Below, in pieces: positions 45,411 through 54,752 of a stretch of 64,000 bases of DNA. Each line of letters begins with the position of its first letter. Positions within the stretch are counted from its first letter, which is position 1. The translations under genes were made by a program, and so were the position numbers. The notes beneath the pieces were generated by a model. The model was not told the origin of the DNA and made no database searches. It saw only the letters and a program-made list of their open reading frames with translations. The DNA is taken from NCBI GenBank assembly GCA_900545175.1, contig UQYF01000005.1, positions 43,430 to 107,429 of the forward strand, read 5' to 3'. This DNA comes from an uncultured Eubacteriales bacterium. Its GTDB lineage: Bacteria > Bacillota > Clostridia > Lachnospirales > Lachnospiraceae.

Positions 45411-45785
45411 TCTACCAGTTGGCTGAATAATCGCGGCTGCATATGTCGAAAGACCGCAGGTGAGGAAAGTCCGGGCTTCATAGGGCAGGATGCCGGATAA
45501 CGTCCGGTGGAGGTGACTCTAAGACCAGTGCAACAGAAATATACCGCCACAGGCGTAATGCCGAGGCTCCGCAAGGACGTGGTAAGGGCGGAAGGGCAGT
45601 GTAAGAGACTACCGCCTGTCTGGTAACAGACAGGGCACATGTAAACTCCATCCGAAGCAAGACCGAATAAGAGACAGTGACGTGGCCCGCCAGTCTCAGG
45701 TTGGTCGCTTGAACCTGTTGGCAACAGCAGGTCTAGATAGATGATTATTCACGACATAACCCGGCTTACAGGCTGACTGGTGGTT
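45411..45785 (+). ncRNA. rnpB: RNase P RNA
   Basis: Catalytic RNA of tRNA 5'-end processing. Conserved blocks are in order: GAGGAAAGTCCGGGCTTC (P3/P4 side, from 45460), ACAGAAATATACCGCC, GGTAAGGGCGGAAGGG, AACTCC-CCGAAGCAAGACC, GGTTGGTCGCTTGAACC, and ACATAACCCGGCTTACAGG (from 45754). The 5' and 3' ends pair as P1 (ACCAGT with ACTGGT). About 370 nt, the usual size of a class A RNA. No separate terminator is obvious, and the GGDEF gene starts 24 bp after it. Confidence 0.95.
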
Positions 45786-45808
45786 ATTTACCAATAGGAG
45801 ATTTTTCG

Positions 45809-47593
45809 ATGTATAATCGTATTTCTGATATGCATGATGACAGTAGCAGCATGAAGTTTGCCAAGGCAGTTTTACAAAAAGATTTTGTTATATTGAATGC
45901 GGAGGAAGCCCTATATAGTTTTTTGGGTAAGAACTCCGCATCTTTTTTCAATAAGCTTATTCATCCTGATTACGAAGAGGAATTCCTTTTGGCATGCCAT
46001 GGGATGAAGCCGGGAGAGAAGTATAGCATAATAACACTTATGCGTAACATGAATGATGAGTATTGTCCTGTTGATATACATATTAACATGTCCATGCCGA
46101 TGGAAAATAATGACTGTTTTTATACAGTTGATATATATTGCATTGATATGATTGAGACATCATTCCTGACTAATCAGCAGAAGATGGATAAGTATAGAAT
46201 GTTCATGGAGATAAGTGGACTTGTATATATGGAATTCTGGCCGGAGACAGGAAGAATTGTTTTTTATGACTATGCAGTGAGAAAATCACATATCCTATAT
46301 GAGAATAATATTGAAAAATGGTATAAGGATGTATTACAGTTCGCCATAGATAAAGGAAGCAATAAGGCTGAGATACAGAATCTGTATAATAGGCTTAAGA
46401 ATCTTGAAAATCAGTTTTTGTGCACAATAAAGACAGGCTTTATGAATGAAGGGCATGTCCCGGAGACTTTGGTTATCAATGCAAGATATATTTCAAGACA
46501 TAATGCGGACGTTATAGTGGGGATTGTGAACAGGAAAGACATAACGGACGATGACATTCCATACTATCTTACGAAGGCAGGAAAGGATGCAGCGACAGGG
46601 CTTTTAAATAAGCGTGCTCTTATAGAGTATGCAACAGACAGGCTGGCAGATGCATGCGATAATAAGCTGTATATGATACTTATAGACATAGATGACTTTA
46701 AGAGTATCAATGACACCTATGGTCATCTTATGGGAGATAAGGCGATAATTGTTCTTGCAGAGTCACTTACGGAGGCTCTTGATGGAAGAGGTGTTGTCGG
46801 AAGGTTTGGCGGAGATGAATTTTTTATTTTGACTGAGGACATTCCTGATGAACAGCAGCTTAGACTATTCTTAAAAGCAATGTTGTCACAGCTTCGCTAT
46901 AATCAGGTTAAGAAGCTTAAGAATGTGCGTTTTACACTTTCGATGGGAATATCGCAATATCCTCAGGCGGGAAATAGGTTTGACGACTTGTTCAAGCTTG
47001 CAGATAAGGCATTATATATTGCAAAAGATAAAGGCAAGAACAGGTATATCATATACAGGCCGCAGCTTCACGACTCGATAGATGTCATAGGAAGGCAGAC
47101 TGAGACGGGCGGTTATCCTGTATACATTAAGGCACTTAAGGATGTCGTGAGAAATATTATTGTCAATAAATGCAATGATATAAAAGCAATTCTAGAGGAG
47201 ATTAAGAAAGCATTCAGTCTCGGTGCGGCAGCTGTGTACGGCATGACAGATTATAAAGCTATAGTCTATACGGATGGATGTCCGGAAGGACTTTTGGATG
47301 TGGCTTTTATGGGAAGTGATTCGTACAAGGCACTTTTAGCAGTGGATAATGTGCTTGTTCTCAATAATTTAAGCTCGATTGAACGCGAGGATGAGAGCAT
47401 ATACACAAAGCTTGCGTCAACCGGCTGCTGCTCATATATAAGCATACAGCTTCCCGAAGCGCAAATGCCGGAGTATATCATAGCATTTTATATGTTCGGG
47501 ATGAAACATAAGTGGGGAAATGTCGAGATTGACTATCTTACAATCCTTGCGGAAGCTATATACAGCGCTCTTAAGAACGATAAACAGAAATAA
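45809..47593 (+). CDS. GGDEF-domain protein (putative diguanylate cyclase)
   Basis: 594 residues; SD AGGAG at 45797-45801. Residues 1-~240 look like one or two PAS-type sensor folds with no TM segment. The GGDEF domain (about 255-420) has DIDDFKSINDTYGH and an intact GGDEF at 334-338. The I-site RxxD expected 5 residues before it is absent (DGRG), so no product inhibition by that route. The C-terminal ~150 residues resemble a GAF-like domain. A cytosolic sensor making c-di-GMP is likely. Followed by a terminator. Confidence 0.9.
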   Translation: MYNRISDMHDDSSSMKFAKAVLQKDFVILNAEEALYSFLGKNSASFFNKLIHPDYEEEFLLACHGMKPGEKYSIITLMRNMNDEYCPVDIHINMSMPMENNDCFYTVDIYCIDMIETSFLTNQQKMDKYRMFMEISGLVYMEFWPETGRIVFYDYAVRKSHILYENNIEKWYKDVLQFAIDKGSNKAEIQNLYNRLKNLENQFLCTIKTGFMNEGHVPETLVINARYISRHNADVIVGIVNRKDITDDDIPYYLTKAGKDAATGLLNKRALIEYATDRLADACDNKLYMILIDIDDFKSINDTYGHLMGDKAIIVLAESLTEALDGRGVVGRFGGDEFFILTEDIPDEQQLRLFLKAMLSQLRYNQVKKLKNVRFTLSMGISQYPQAGNRFDDLFKLADKALYIAKDKGKNRYIIYRPQLHDSIDVIGRQTETGGYPVYIKALKDVVRNIIVNKCNDIKAILEEIKKAFSLGAAAVYGMTDYKAIVYTDGCPEGLLDVAFMGSDSYKALLAVDNVLVLNNLSSIEREDESIYTKLASTGCCSYISIQLPEAQMPEYIIAFYMFGMKHKWGNVEIDYLTILAEAIYSALKNDKQK

Positions 47594-47633
47594 TATTTAT
47601 GATGCAATTAGCCGGCATAAGTTATGCAAAATT

Positions 47634-47690
47634 AAAGCTGTCACTATTGGACAAGAAATGTTCAAAGTGACAGCTTTTATAATTTTTATA
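47634..47690 (+). terminator. Terminator after the GGDEF gene
   Basis: AAAGCTGTCACT (47634-47645)/AGTGACAGCTTT (47666-47677), then TATAATTTTT. It lies in a convergent gap before pyrI and could act in both directions (AAAATTAAAG upstream). Confidence 0.8.
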
Positions 47691-47758
47691 AGTATTCAAG
47701 CCTTCTGCATGTAAGAAATGTGAAGCTTAAATGGTTAAGCACAAATGTAAAGCTGCAA

Positions 47759-48187
47759 TTACAGCTTGGTATATTTTTCTTCGCAGTATTTGCAGCGGTA
47801 TACCTGCTTTTCTTCATCGGTCAGGTAGAATACCTGGTCAAGTTCCTGTTCGATAGAAGTGATACATCTTGGGTTCTTACACTTGATTATGTTGGTGACG
47901 GTTTTTGGAAGTGTCAGCTCCTTTTTCTCGACAATTTCACCGTTCTTTATTATGTTGACAGTGATATTGTGGTCTATAAAGCCTAATATGTCGAGGTCAA
48001 CAAGGTCTAAGCCGCCGTCAATCTTTATAATGTCTTTCTTGCCCATCTTTTTGCTCTTGGCATTTTTTATGATAGCAACACAGCAGTCAAGCTTGTCAAG
48101 ACCGAGCGACCGGTATATATCCATGCAGCGTCCGGCTTTTATGTGGTCGAGTACGAAGCCTTCGGTAAGTTTTCCTACATTTAACAT
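47759..48187 (-). CDS. pyrI: Aspartate carbamoyltransferase regulatory subunit
   Basis: 142 residues; GGAG 8 nt before the ATG. The N-terminal allosteric nucleotide-binding domain (KTEGFVLDHIKAG-like) is followed by a C-terminal zinc domain with C-x4-C and C-x2-C (CKNPRC, YRCKYCE) that binds the catalytic chains. A regulatory chain implies feedback control of ATCase by nucleotides, less common in Firmicutes than PyrR-type control. 43 bp after pyrB, same operon. Confidence 0.95.
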   Translation of the reverse strand: MLNVGKLTEGFVLDHIKAGRCMDIYRSLGLDKLDCCVAIIKNAKSKKMGKKDIIKIDGGLDLVDLDILGFIDHNITVNIIKNGEIVEKKELTLPKTVTNIIKCKNPRCITSIEQELDQVFYLTDEEKQVYRCKYCEEKYTKL

Positions 48188-48230
48188 GATTTAATCTCCA
48201 TTCTGCCGCATACTTACGGCACAAGTTCTT

Positions 48231-49163
48231 TTACTGGTTCTTGAAATCAGGAATCATATCCAACAGGTACATTATAAGAGCCATTCTCACATATACGCCA
48301 TACTGTGCCTGTTTGAAATAGGCTGCTCTTGGGTCGTCATCAACTTCAACGGATATCTCATTTACCCTTGGGAGCGGATGGAGCACTATCATGTCATCCT
48401 TGGCGAGAGCCATCTTCTCACGGGTGAGTATGTAGTAGTCCTTCATTCGGAGATATTCCTCCTCATTGAAGAAGCGCTCACGCTGGACTCTTGTCATATA
48501 GAGAATATCAAGCTTTGGCATAACTTCGTCAAGACTTGTAACTTCCTCAAAATCAATGCCGTTTGCACACAGGACATCCTCTCTGATGTAATCAGGCACA
48601 CAAAGCTCCTTAGGTGAGATGAGTATAAAATGAATATTGTTATATCTTACAAGGGAATTGATGAGAGAATGAACCGTCCGTCCGAATTTTAAGTCTCCGC
48701 AAAGACCTATGGTCAGACCGTCAAAATGACCCTTCAGAGCACGGATTGTCATGAGATCGGTAAGTGTCTGTGTAGGGTGCTGATGACCACCATCACCTGC
48801 ATTGATTACAGGGATTCTTGAATGCATTGAAGCAACTAACGGAGCACCTTCTTTAGGATGTCTCATTGCACATATATCTGCATAGCATGATATAACACGT
48901 ATTGTATCGGCAACGCTTTCACCTTTTGAAGCGGAGCTTGAATCTGCGGATGAAAATCCTAGAACGGAGCCGCCGAGATTAAGCATAGCAGCCTCAAAGC
49001 TAAGACGTGTGCGGGTGCTTGGTTCATAGAAGAGTGTGGCTAACTTTTTGCCGGTCATAACATGAGAATACTTTGCCGGATCGGATGCTATGTCGGCGGC
49101 AACGTCAAGAAGCTTGTCCAATTCTTCAACGGATAAGTCGAGCGGACTTAACAGATGTTTCAT
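48231..49163 (-). CDS. pyrB: Aspartate carbamoyltransferase catalytic subunit
   Basis: 310 residues; SD AGGAGG 8 nt before the ATG. Carbamoyl-phosphate motif [13 protein letters not shown], the SSSASKGES loop, [14 protein letters not shown] and HPLPRVNEI identify PyrB. It makes carbamoyl-aspartate in pyrimidine synthesis. Operon pyrB-pyrI; the rest of the pathway is not nearby. The promoter is at 49229-49257; the ~65-nt leader has no obvious attenuator. Confidence 0.97.
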   Translation of the reverse strand: MKHLLSPLDLSVEELDKLLDVAADIASDPAKYSHVMTGKKLATLFYEPSTRTRLSFEAAMLNLGGSVLGFSSADSSSASKGESVADTIRVISCYADICAMRHPKEGAPLVASMHSRIPVINAGDGGHQHPTQTLTDLMTIRALKGHFDGLTIGLCGDLKFGRTVHSLINSLVRYNNIHFILISPKELCVPDYIREDVLCANGIDFEEVTSLDEVMPKLDILYMTRVQRERFFNEEEYLRMKDYYILTREKMALAKDDMIVLHPLPRVNEISVEVDDDPRAAYFKQAQYGVYVRMALIMYLLDMIPDFKNQ

Positions 49164-49228
49164 AACACTTTCCTCCTGAATAAATTATTATACAACTATT
49201 ATATGCGTCACAAAACGCTTTTCAAATT

Positions 49229-49257
49229 ATTATACATTTTTTAAAACAGGACTACAA
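49229..49257 (-). promoter_or_regulatory. Promoter of pyrBI
   Basis: Minus strand: TTGTAG (-35, 49257-49252), 17 bp, TATAAT (-10, 49234-49229). A second TATAAT lies closer to pyrB (49194-49189), and both are followed by AATTT, giving two near-identical GTATAATAATTT copies. Confidence 0.6.
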
Positions 49258-49306
49258 TATGTTTTTTTGTATTTAATAAAAAATTTAAAGTAGTACTAAA
49301 AGCTCT

Positions 49307-49334
49307 TTGACATAAATAAAAAAGATGTTAATAT
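49307..49334 (+). promoter_or_regulatory. Promoter of the lipoprotein gene
   Basis: TTGACA (49307-49312), 16 bp, TAATAT (49329-49334), 39 bp before the start codon. Confidence 0.65.
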
Positions 49335-49372
49335 GTTAGAGTGTTGATATATTAAATCAAAGGAGAGAAATT

Positions 49373-50626
49373 ATGAAAAAAATTAAAAAAATTCTGGCGG
49401 TTATGCTTGTGCTTGCTATGAGTATGGCTCTCGCTGCAGGATGCAGCAGCAAGTCAAAGCAGACGATGTTCAGCATTATGAAGGATGCAGGCACAATGAC
49501 ACATTATTCATATGATGTTGATATGAAGCTTGAATCAAGCATAAGCGGACTTGAAAATCTCGCACTCAAATTTACAGGCAAGACTGATGGGGAAGCCATG
49601 ACAATGGGAGTGAAGGTAAGCTATTCATTCGTAACTGTTGATGTGGATGATTTCATCACTGTGACGAAGGATGCGATGTATGTTGATGTGCAGACATTGT
49701 TTGAGAAGCTTGCACCGATGCTTTTAGGGTCATCATATTCACTTGACGACTTTGAGAGTGAGTTCGGTGTTGAGTTAAAGTGCATTAAGGTTCCACTTGT
49801 TGAAGGATTGGTTAACTTAAGCAGCAGCGAAGAACTTGTAAATACATATGTATCAATTCTTGAGAGTGCATTTAAGGATATAAAGATTACAGATGAGAAG
49901 GGTACATTCACAGCTTCCGTAGATGGCGCTACAGAGCTTTCAAAGGTTGCAGATGCATTTATAACAGCACTTCTTGACAATCAGGATACACTTCTTGCTG
50001 AGCTTGATAAGAATTCTGTTAGCGAAGCTAAGATTAAAGAGCTCTTTAACATCTATGTGGATGAAGTTGTAAAGGGTATCGAAAAGTTCAACACAGATTA
50101 TTCAATGGGACTTACAGACAGTGATATTGCTGACTTAAAGACAGAGGCAGCGGATGCCATTGATGATGTATTAGCAGATGCAGATTTTGAAAATACAAGC
50201 GATGTTTACAAGGAAGCTTTTGATGAGCTTAAGAACAGCAAGGACGATGTAGTAAGTGAAATAGCTGATTATAAGGATGGCACAGCTAGGTTTGATATAA
50301 CTAACAACCTTACAGGAAAAGAAGGCAGCAGAGTATATACCTGCACATTTGATTTGACGGCAGAGAATACCAATACGGATGAGGACATCCAGCTCAATAT
50401 CAATTCTGTAATGACAGAGGATAACAATATATCGGTAACTGTACCTGAGAGTTTTACGGAGATTTCGGATATAGTGTATGCCGCACTGGTATATGCTTAT
50501 GAGAATGATATGATAGGCGATTTGTTAGACGGCAGTATAGCAGATGATTTGCCAATCGGTTCTGATACAGGCTTGGATGTTTCTGACGCAGGACAGGATG
50601 TGTATGATGGCGTAGTGACACTTTAA
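49373..50626 (+). CDS. Secreted lipoprotein of unknown function, apparently frameshifted
   Basis: 417 residues to the first stop; SD AGGAGAG at 49361-49367. The lipoprotein signal peptide ends at C24 (LAAGC). The mature part is Asp/Glu-rich, with alternating amphipathic beta strands in two halves resembling LppX/LolA-like or DUF-type bacterial lipoproteins, but I do not recognise a named family. The frame stops in ...GVVTL-TAA, while the +1 frame continues without a break in composition for 51 more residues (KDTDGSFNEHYFLVEAETG..) to the stop at 50780. The junction is CTT-TAA-G, where P-site tRNA can slip to TTT. Either a programmed +1 shift, a mutation or a sequencing error. Confidence 0.75.
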   Translation: MKKIKKILAVMLVLAMSMALAAGCSSKSKQTMFSIMKDAGTMTHYSYDVDMKLESSISGLENLALKFTGKTDGEAMTMGVKVSYSFVTVDVDDFITVTKDAMYVDVQTLFEKLAPMLLGSSYSLDDFESEFGVELKCIKVPLVEGLVNLSSSEELVNTYVSILESAFKDIKITDEKGTFTASVDGATELSKVADAFITALLDNQDTLLAELDKNSVSEAKIKELFNIYVDEVVKGIEKFNTDYSMGLTDSDIADLKTEAADAIDDVLADADFENTSDVYKEAFDELKNSKDDVVSEIADYKDGTARFDITNNLTGKEGSRVYTCTFDLTAENTNTDEDIQLNINSVMTEDNNISVTVPESFTEISDIVYAALVYAYENDMIGDLLDGSIADDLPIGSDTGLDVSDAGQDVYDGVVTL

Positions 50627-50780
50627 GGACACTGATGGCAGCTTTAATGAGCATTATTTTCTTGTAGAGGCTGAAACAGGAGTTGTATCAGGAATTATAG
50701 ATAAAGAGATTGACTTGACAGATGGAGAGATACTTCCTTATGAGGATTTCCTCAACGCAGTATTTGTTAACGTATACTAA
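50625..50780 (+). other. +1-frame extension of the lipoprotein
   Basis: 51 sense codons, starting KDTDGSFNEHYF and ending FLNAVFVNVY, with no start codon or SD of their own. The pattern VEAETGVVSGIID reads as the natural end of a beta-rich lipoprotein. The terminator at 50803 follows its stop by only 22 bp, which fits the longer product being the original one. Confidence 0.7.
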
Positions 50781-50802
50781 ATTATAAAAATGAATCGGGA
50801 GG

Positions 50803-50835
50803 CTCAGGGACGTTTTACTGTCCCTGGGTTTTTTT
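50803..50835 (+). terminator. Terminator of the lipoprotein gene
   Basis: CAGGGAC (50805-50811)/GTCCCTG (50820-50826) plus flanking pairs, then seven Ts. The stem overlaps the stop codon of the convergent minus-strand gene (50815-50817). Confidence 0.85.
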
Positions 50836-51300
50836 GATGAAATGTTCGACAGCAGTGTCCCATGCATTCTCCATGCTCTTGTCTAATGTGAAGGAGCTTA
50901 GGGAGGTGCCGGTGATTACACAGAGCTGCTTATTTTCATAGCGTATGTTGAGGTACAGACCGGTTACGGTATCGGAGCTGATATTAAGACCGTTTTTGGC
51001 AATGAATGCTTCTATGGAGTGCTGCGGCATGGAAAAGACGAGCTTCATGGAGAGCGGCGTGCGGTTTCCTTTTATCATATTGAAACAATATGGCTTTAAC
51101 ATTGACCATGGTGTATAGGATGATTCGGATAATTCATCTTTTTCAATATCGTTGAGAAAATCCTTTTGCAGCTTTCCGTCTACTTTAAATGAGACGAAGG
51201 TATCTATCTGCAGCTCACGGCATAGGAAGTGGTCAAAAGTATCTTTTATAAATAGATGTGACATGAAAGTCTTTGTGTTGTCTAATTCTATATTAATCAT
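50815..51300 (-). CDS. DUF5721 family protein
   Basis: 161 residues, no signal peptide or TM segment. The pattern of an N-terminal KTFMSHLFIKDTFDHFL segment, central YCFNMIKGNRTPLSMKLVF, then LYLNIRYEN and FTLDKSMENAWD matches what I remember of DUF5721, a Lachnospiraceae-centred family of unknown function. The middle segment recalls single-domain regulators but no function should be assigned. It is a lone gene whose end lies in a shared terminator. Confidence 0.75.
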   Translation of the reverse strand: MINIELDNTKTFMSHLFIKDTFDHFLCRELQIDTFVSFKVDGKLQKDFLNDIEKDELSESSYTPWSMLKPYCFNMIKGNRTPLSMKLVFSMPQHSIEAFIAKNGLNISSDTVTGLYLNIRYENKQLCVITGTSLSSFTLDKSMENAWDTAVEHFIKKTQGQ

Positions 51301-51515
51301 AGTTATGTATATTCTCCAATCATATTAGTAAGCTGTTAAGAATTGCATAAATAGTTGATAGCGGCAGGCTGTGCGATGAGATATTGCTACTTGCAACATT
51401 TTACGTTAATAAGTATAATGGGAATAAAATTTGTTGTAAATAGTCCAAAGGGAATAATGCTGATAATTATTGTTGAAAAGTTTCGTGCATTGTTTTTTAG
51501 GACGCGGAGGAAAAA

Positions 51516-52841
51516 ATGGAATTCAGAGAATCATCAGACAGACTTATAAGATTTATAGGGGATGCTACCTGTTCATTCACGACAGTGCAGACAGCTATGG
51601 CAATGTTAAAAAGTGAAGGCTTTATCGAGCTTGGACTTGGTGATAAGTGGAAGCTTGAGAGAGGAAAAAGCTATTATATAAATGTATATGACAGCTCACT
51701 CATGGCATTTACGGTAGGAAGAAATTATGACGGTGGAATGATAAGAATTGCAACGGCTCATACTGACAGCCCTTCGTTTGCGGTAAAGCCTAATCCTGAG
51801 ATTAAGACAGGCATGGGAAATATCGGAAAGCTCAATGTTGAAGGCTACGGCGGTGCAATTCTCAACACATGGCTTGACAGACCATTATCTATAGCTGTGC
51901 GCGTGTCAGTAAAGTCTGACAAGGTTTTTGAGCCGGATGTAAGGATTGTGGATTTCAGACGTTCTGTTGTGACGATACCTAACCTTGCTATACATATGAA
52001 CAGGGAAGTGAATAAGGGAGTAGAACTTAACAAGCAGGTAGATATGCTTCCTATCTGCTGCCAGCCGGGAACGGATGTGAATGATTTCTTTATGGATTAT
52101 CTTGCAGCAGAGCTTAATGTCGGCAAGGAAGATATTCTTGACTATGAAGGATATGTGTACAATACAGAGAAAGGGCAGTATGCAGGCTTTGATGAAGAAT
52201 TCGTGCTCTGTCCAAGACTTGACAATGCTACATCCGTTGTAGCTTGTCTTATCGGATTAATTAAGAGCAGCCTTTCAAACGGCAACGAGGATGGAATAAA
52301 TGCGATAATGGTATTTGACAACGAGGAAATCGGAAGCATGACCAAGCAGGGCGCCAACTCATCGGTGCTTACATTTATGCTTGAGAAGCTTTACAGAAGT
52401 CTTGAGAGTGACAATGAGACTACGGATGATGTCAGGGCAGGGTATATTGACAGAATTTTAAACGGTATGATGATATCACTTGACGTTGCACATGCAACAC
52501 ATCCTAATCATCCTGAGAAAAATGACCCGACAAATGTAATTACATTAAATGCAGGTCCTGTCATAAAGCGTTCCGCAGCACAGCGTTATGCAACGGATGC
52601 AAGAGCAGTAGGCATAGTTGAGCAGATATGTCAAAGGTCTGATATACCTTACCAGAAGTTCTCAATCCGTTCAGACATGGTCGGAGGAAGCACGCTTGGA
52701 CCTATATCCGACATCCAGCTTCCTATGCTTACAGTCGATATCGGAGTTCCGATTCTTGCAATGCATTCGGCGATGGAGACGATGGGCATGAAGGATCAGG
52801 CATATATGGAGGAGCTTGTGAGAGGCTTTTTCTGTTATTAA
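51516..52841 (+). CDS. M18 family aminopeptidase
   Basis: 441 residues; SD GGAGG 5 nt before the ATG. Di-zinc peptidase of family M18 (aspartyl aminopeptidase type): zinc ligands in TAHTDSP, CPRLDNATS, FDNEEIGS (catalytic Glu) and AMHSAMET, with SLDVAHATHPNHP. Cytosolic, forms large oligomers in the family. Removes N-terminal residues, commonly Asp/Glu. An IS begins 2 bp after its stop, and a likely displaced terminator lies beyond the IS at 54522. Confidence 0.95.
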   Translation: MEFRESSDRLIRFIGDATCSFTTVQTAMAMLKSEGFIELGLGDKWKLERGKSYYINVYDSSLMAFTVGRNYDGGMIRIATAHTDSPSFAVKPNPEIKTGMGNIGKLNVEGYGGAILNTWLDRPLSIAVRVSVKSDKVFEPDVRIVDFRRSVVTIPNLAIHMNREVNKGVELNKQVDMLPICCQPGTDVNDFFMDYLAAELNVGKEDILDYEGYVYNTEKGQYAGFDEEFVLCPRLDNATSVVACLIGLIKSSLSNGNEDGINAIMVFDNEEIGSMTKQGANSSVLTFMLEKLYRSLESDNETTDDVRAGYIDRILNGMMISLDVAHATHPNHPEKNDPTNVITLNAGPVIKRSAAQRYATDARAVGIVEQICQRSDIPYQKFSIRSDMVGGSTLGPISDIQLPMLTVDIGVPILAMHSAMETMGMKDQAYMEELVRGFFCY

Positions 52842-52842
52842 A

Positions 52843-54477
52843 CCTGAATTATTCACAGCTGTGCCGTGAAAGTGGCTGAAAGCCACATAGTTACTGTATT
52901 TAAGCCACTTATTGCATTTCATCTAATAAGTGAATAGAAAAAGAGACCAAATATGTGGTAAAATTTAGGTGCCGAATCCAAATAAATACCGCAGAAAGGG
53001 TCTCTCTATGGATATTTTAAACACCATCACACTGAAAAGCAATAGACAGATTAAAATAAATTTTAACGGAGGCGATTTATCCTCCGATGCAGGACTTCCC
53101 CTGATAAAAGAATTCGCTGCAAAGATCGGCTTCGCCAAGCTGATCAAAAAGAAATTCAAAACCAATGATACATCAGTCCGTTTCCACAAAGACGATGAAA
53201 ACCTGATGCAGATGATTTATCAGATCATCTCTGCATATTTCGAAGATGACTGTGCGGATGAACTGACCATTGATCCTGTTTTCAATGCCATTCTTGAAAA
53301 GAACAGTCTGGCTTCACAGCCAACACTATCAAGATTTTTCAACCGTATGGATGAAGATACACTCCTGCAGTTTGATGACATTGATAAAAGCTTTAGGGAT
53401 ATCATCTATTCCATAAAGTGTCCGGAGCATATGCTTCTGGATCTGGACAGTACTTTATTTGACACCTACGGCAGTCAGGAAGGGGAAGGCTTCAGCTTCC
53501 ATTATCAGGCACACGGATACCATCCTTTGCTCTGCTGTGATGGTCTGACCGGGGATCTGCTGAAGGCAGAACTTCGTGATGGAACACTCCGCTGCAGCAA
53601 TGATGCAGATAGATTTATGGAACCCCTTTTTCAGGAATATCTGGAAAGAGGCATCAAAACATACCTTCGTGGTGACAGTGGATTCTCATCTCCCAAACTT
53701 TATAAAACCTGTGAGATGAATGGCTGTTCCTATGCCATCCGTTTAAAACAGAATTCTTCACTCATGGCTCTTGCTTCGAATAAAGATGAAGATTTATACA
53801 AAGCAACCAAAGAGGACCAGATTAGCTATGCTGTAACTTATGGTGAATTTCTGTATCAGGCCGGATCCTGGGATTATCCAAGGCGCGTGGTTTTCAAGAT
53901 TGAAAAACCATACGGTCAGCTGACGCATATGTACACCTTTATTGTTACAAACATGGATATGGAACCTTATCAGGTCATCAGGTTTTACTGTGGGCGTGGC
54001 AGGATGGAAAATTTCATAAAAGAGGGCAAAGGTGGATTTGACTTTGCTGCTGTCAGCAGTCATTCCAAAGTAGTAAATGCCAACCGCATGAGACTTCATA
54101 TGCTTGCCTACAACCTATTCAATTGGTTTAGGCGACTGGTACTTCCTGCAAATATGCGAAAACAACAGGTGGAAACCATTCGTTTAAAGCTGATAAAGAT
54201 TGCTGCAAGAGCAGTCCGTTCAGCAAGATATATAACATTCAAACTATGCAGTAGCTGTCCTTATAAAGAGGAGTTCTACAGAACGCTGAAGAATATCCAG
54301 CAGCTGACTGTACAGTTGGAATAGCAACTATTAACGTACTTTGACAGTTCAAAATGACTCAATCGGATTTCAAGGGGATAGTTTACCCATTTTTCTGGAT
54401 AAATCGATTGATTTCACGGGAACTGGTTCAAGGATTTGTAATATCGAGCATTTTTATATGCTCATGAATAATTCAGG
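52843..54477 (+). mobile_element. IS1380-family insertion sequence, complete
   Basis: 1635 bp bounded by 13-bp perfect inverted repeats CCTGAATTATTCA (52843-52855) and TGAATAATTCAGG (54465-54477). It contains one transposase. Length and single DDE ORF fit IS1380. Two hairpins lie just inside the left end and one (GAGCA/TGCTC) inside the right. The flanking bases (TAAA left, ATAA right) show no clear 4-bp target duplication. A second copy starts at 63946. Confidence 0.9.
53008..54324 (+). CDS. IS1380-family transposase
   Basis: 438 residues from the ATG at 53008 (GAAAGGG upstream); an in-frame ATG at 52969 has no SD. DDE-type catalytic residues lie in LDLDSTLFDTYG, RGDSGFSSPKLY and the YCGRGRMENFIKEGK block with Glu, all typical of IS1380. 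Intact, no frameshift, so potentially active. It cuts and pastes the element between the terminal repeats. Confidence 0.93.
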   Translation: MDILNTITLKSNRQIKINFNGGDLSSDAGLPLIKEFAAKIGFAKLIKKKFKTNDTSVRFHKDDENLMQMIYQIISAYFEDDCADELTIDPVFNAILEKNSLASQPTLSRFFNRMDEDTLLQFDDIDKSFRDIIYSIKCPEHMLLDLDSTLFDTYGSQEGEGFSFHYQAHGYHPLLCCDGLTGDLLKAELRDGTLRCSNDADRFMEPLFQEYLERGIKTYLRGDSGFSSPKLYKTCEMNGCSYAIRLKQNSSLMALASNKDEDLYKATKEDQISYAVTYGEFLYQAGSWDYPRRVVFKIEKPYGQLTHMYTFIVTNMDMEPYQVIRFYCGRGRMENFIKEGKGGFDFAAVSSHSKVVNANRMRLHMLAYNLFNWFRRLVLPANMRKQQVETIRLKLIKIAARAVRSARYITFKLCSSCPYKEEFYRTLKNIQQLTVQLE

Positions 54478-54521
54478 ATAAGCATACTTAAAGCTCTGCA
54501 AAAAGTGTGCTATGATAAAAT

Positions 54522-54566
54522 AAACTGCCGCACCGTGATTTCTCATGGGCGGCAGTTTTCTTTTTG
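54522..54566 (+). terminator. Orphan terminator beyond the IS
   Basis: AAACTGCCGC (54522-54531)/GCGGCAGTTT (54549-54558), then TTCTTTTT. It lies 45 bp after the IS with no gene directly upstream, so it is probably the original terminator of the M18 gene, separated by the insertion. Confidence 0.75.
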
Positions 54567-54652
54567 CCGAATTTACATGACACTGCAATATATACGGCAG
54601 GCTGCGTGCCGTGCCGTCGCATAAATAATTGTTGTATTATTTCGGCACAAAG

Positions 54653-54668
54653 TGTAAACTTGTTTACA
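54653..54668. promoter_or_regulatory. Operator-like palindrome TGTAAAC-TT-GTTTACA
   Basis: Perfect 7-bp inverted repeat about 85 bp upstream of the broken ABC gene. Its regulator is unknown. A 7-bp AAATAAT/ATTATTT hairpin lies just upstream. Confidence 0.45.
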
Positions 54669-54752
54669 TATATCTGATAATGAAACAAAATTTCAATATG
54701 CAACTTAATTTTACGATTAGCATGTATAAATAAACATGAGGGGAAAAGCTTT

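Noticed and set aside
52839..54482. 4- to 5-bp target-site duplication around the IS
   Set aside because: TAAA and ATAA differ, and shifting the ends does not give a match.
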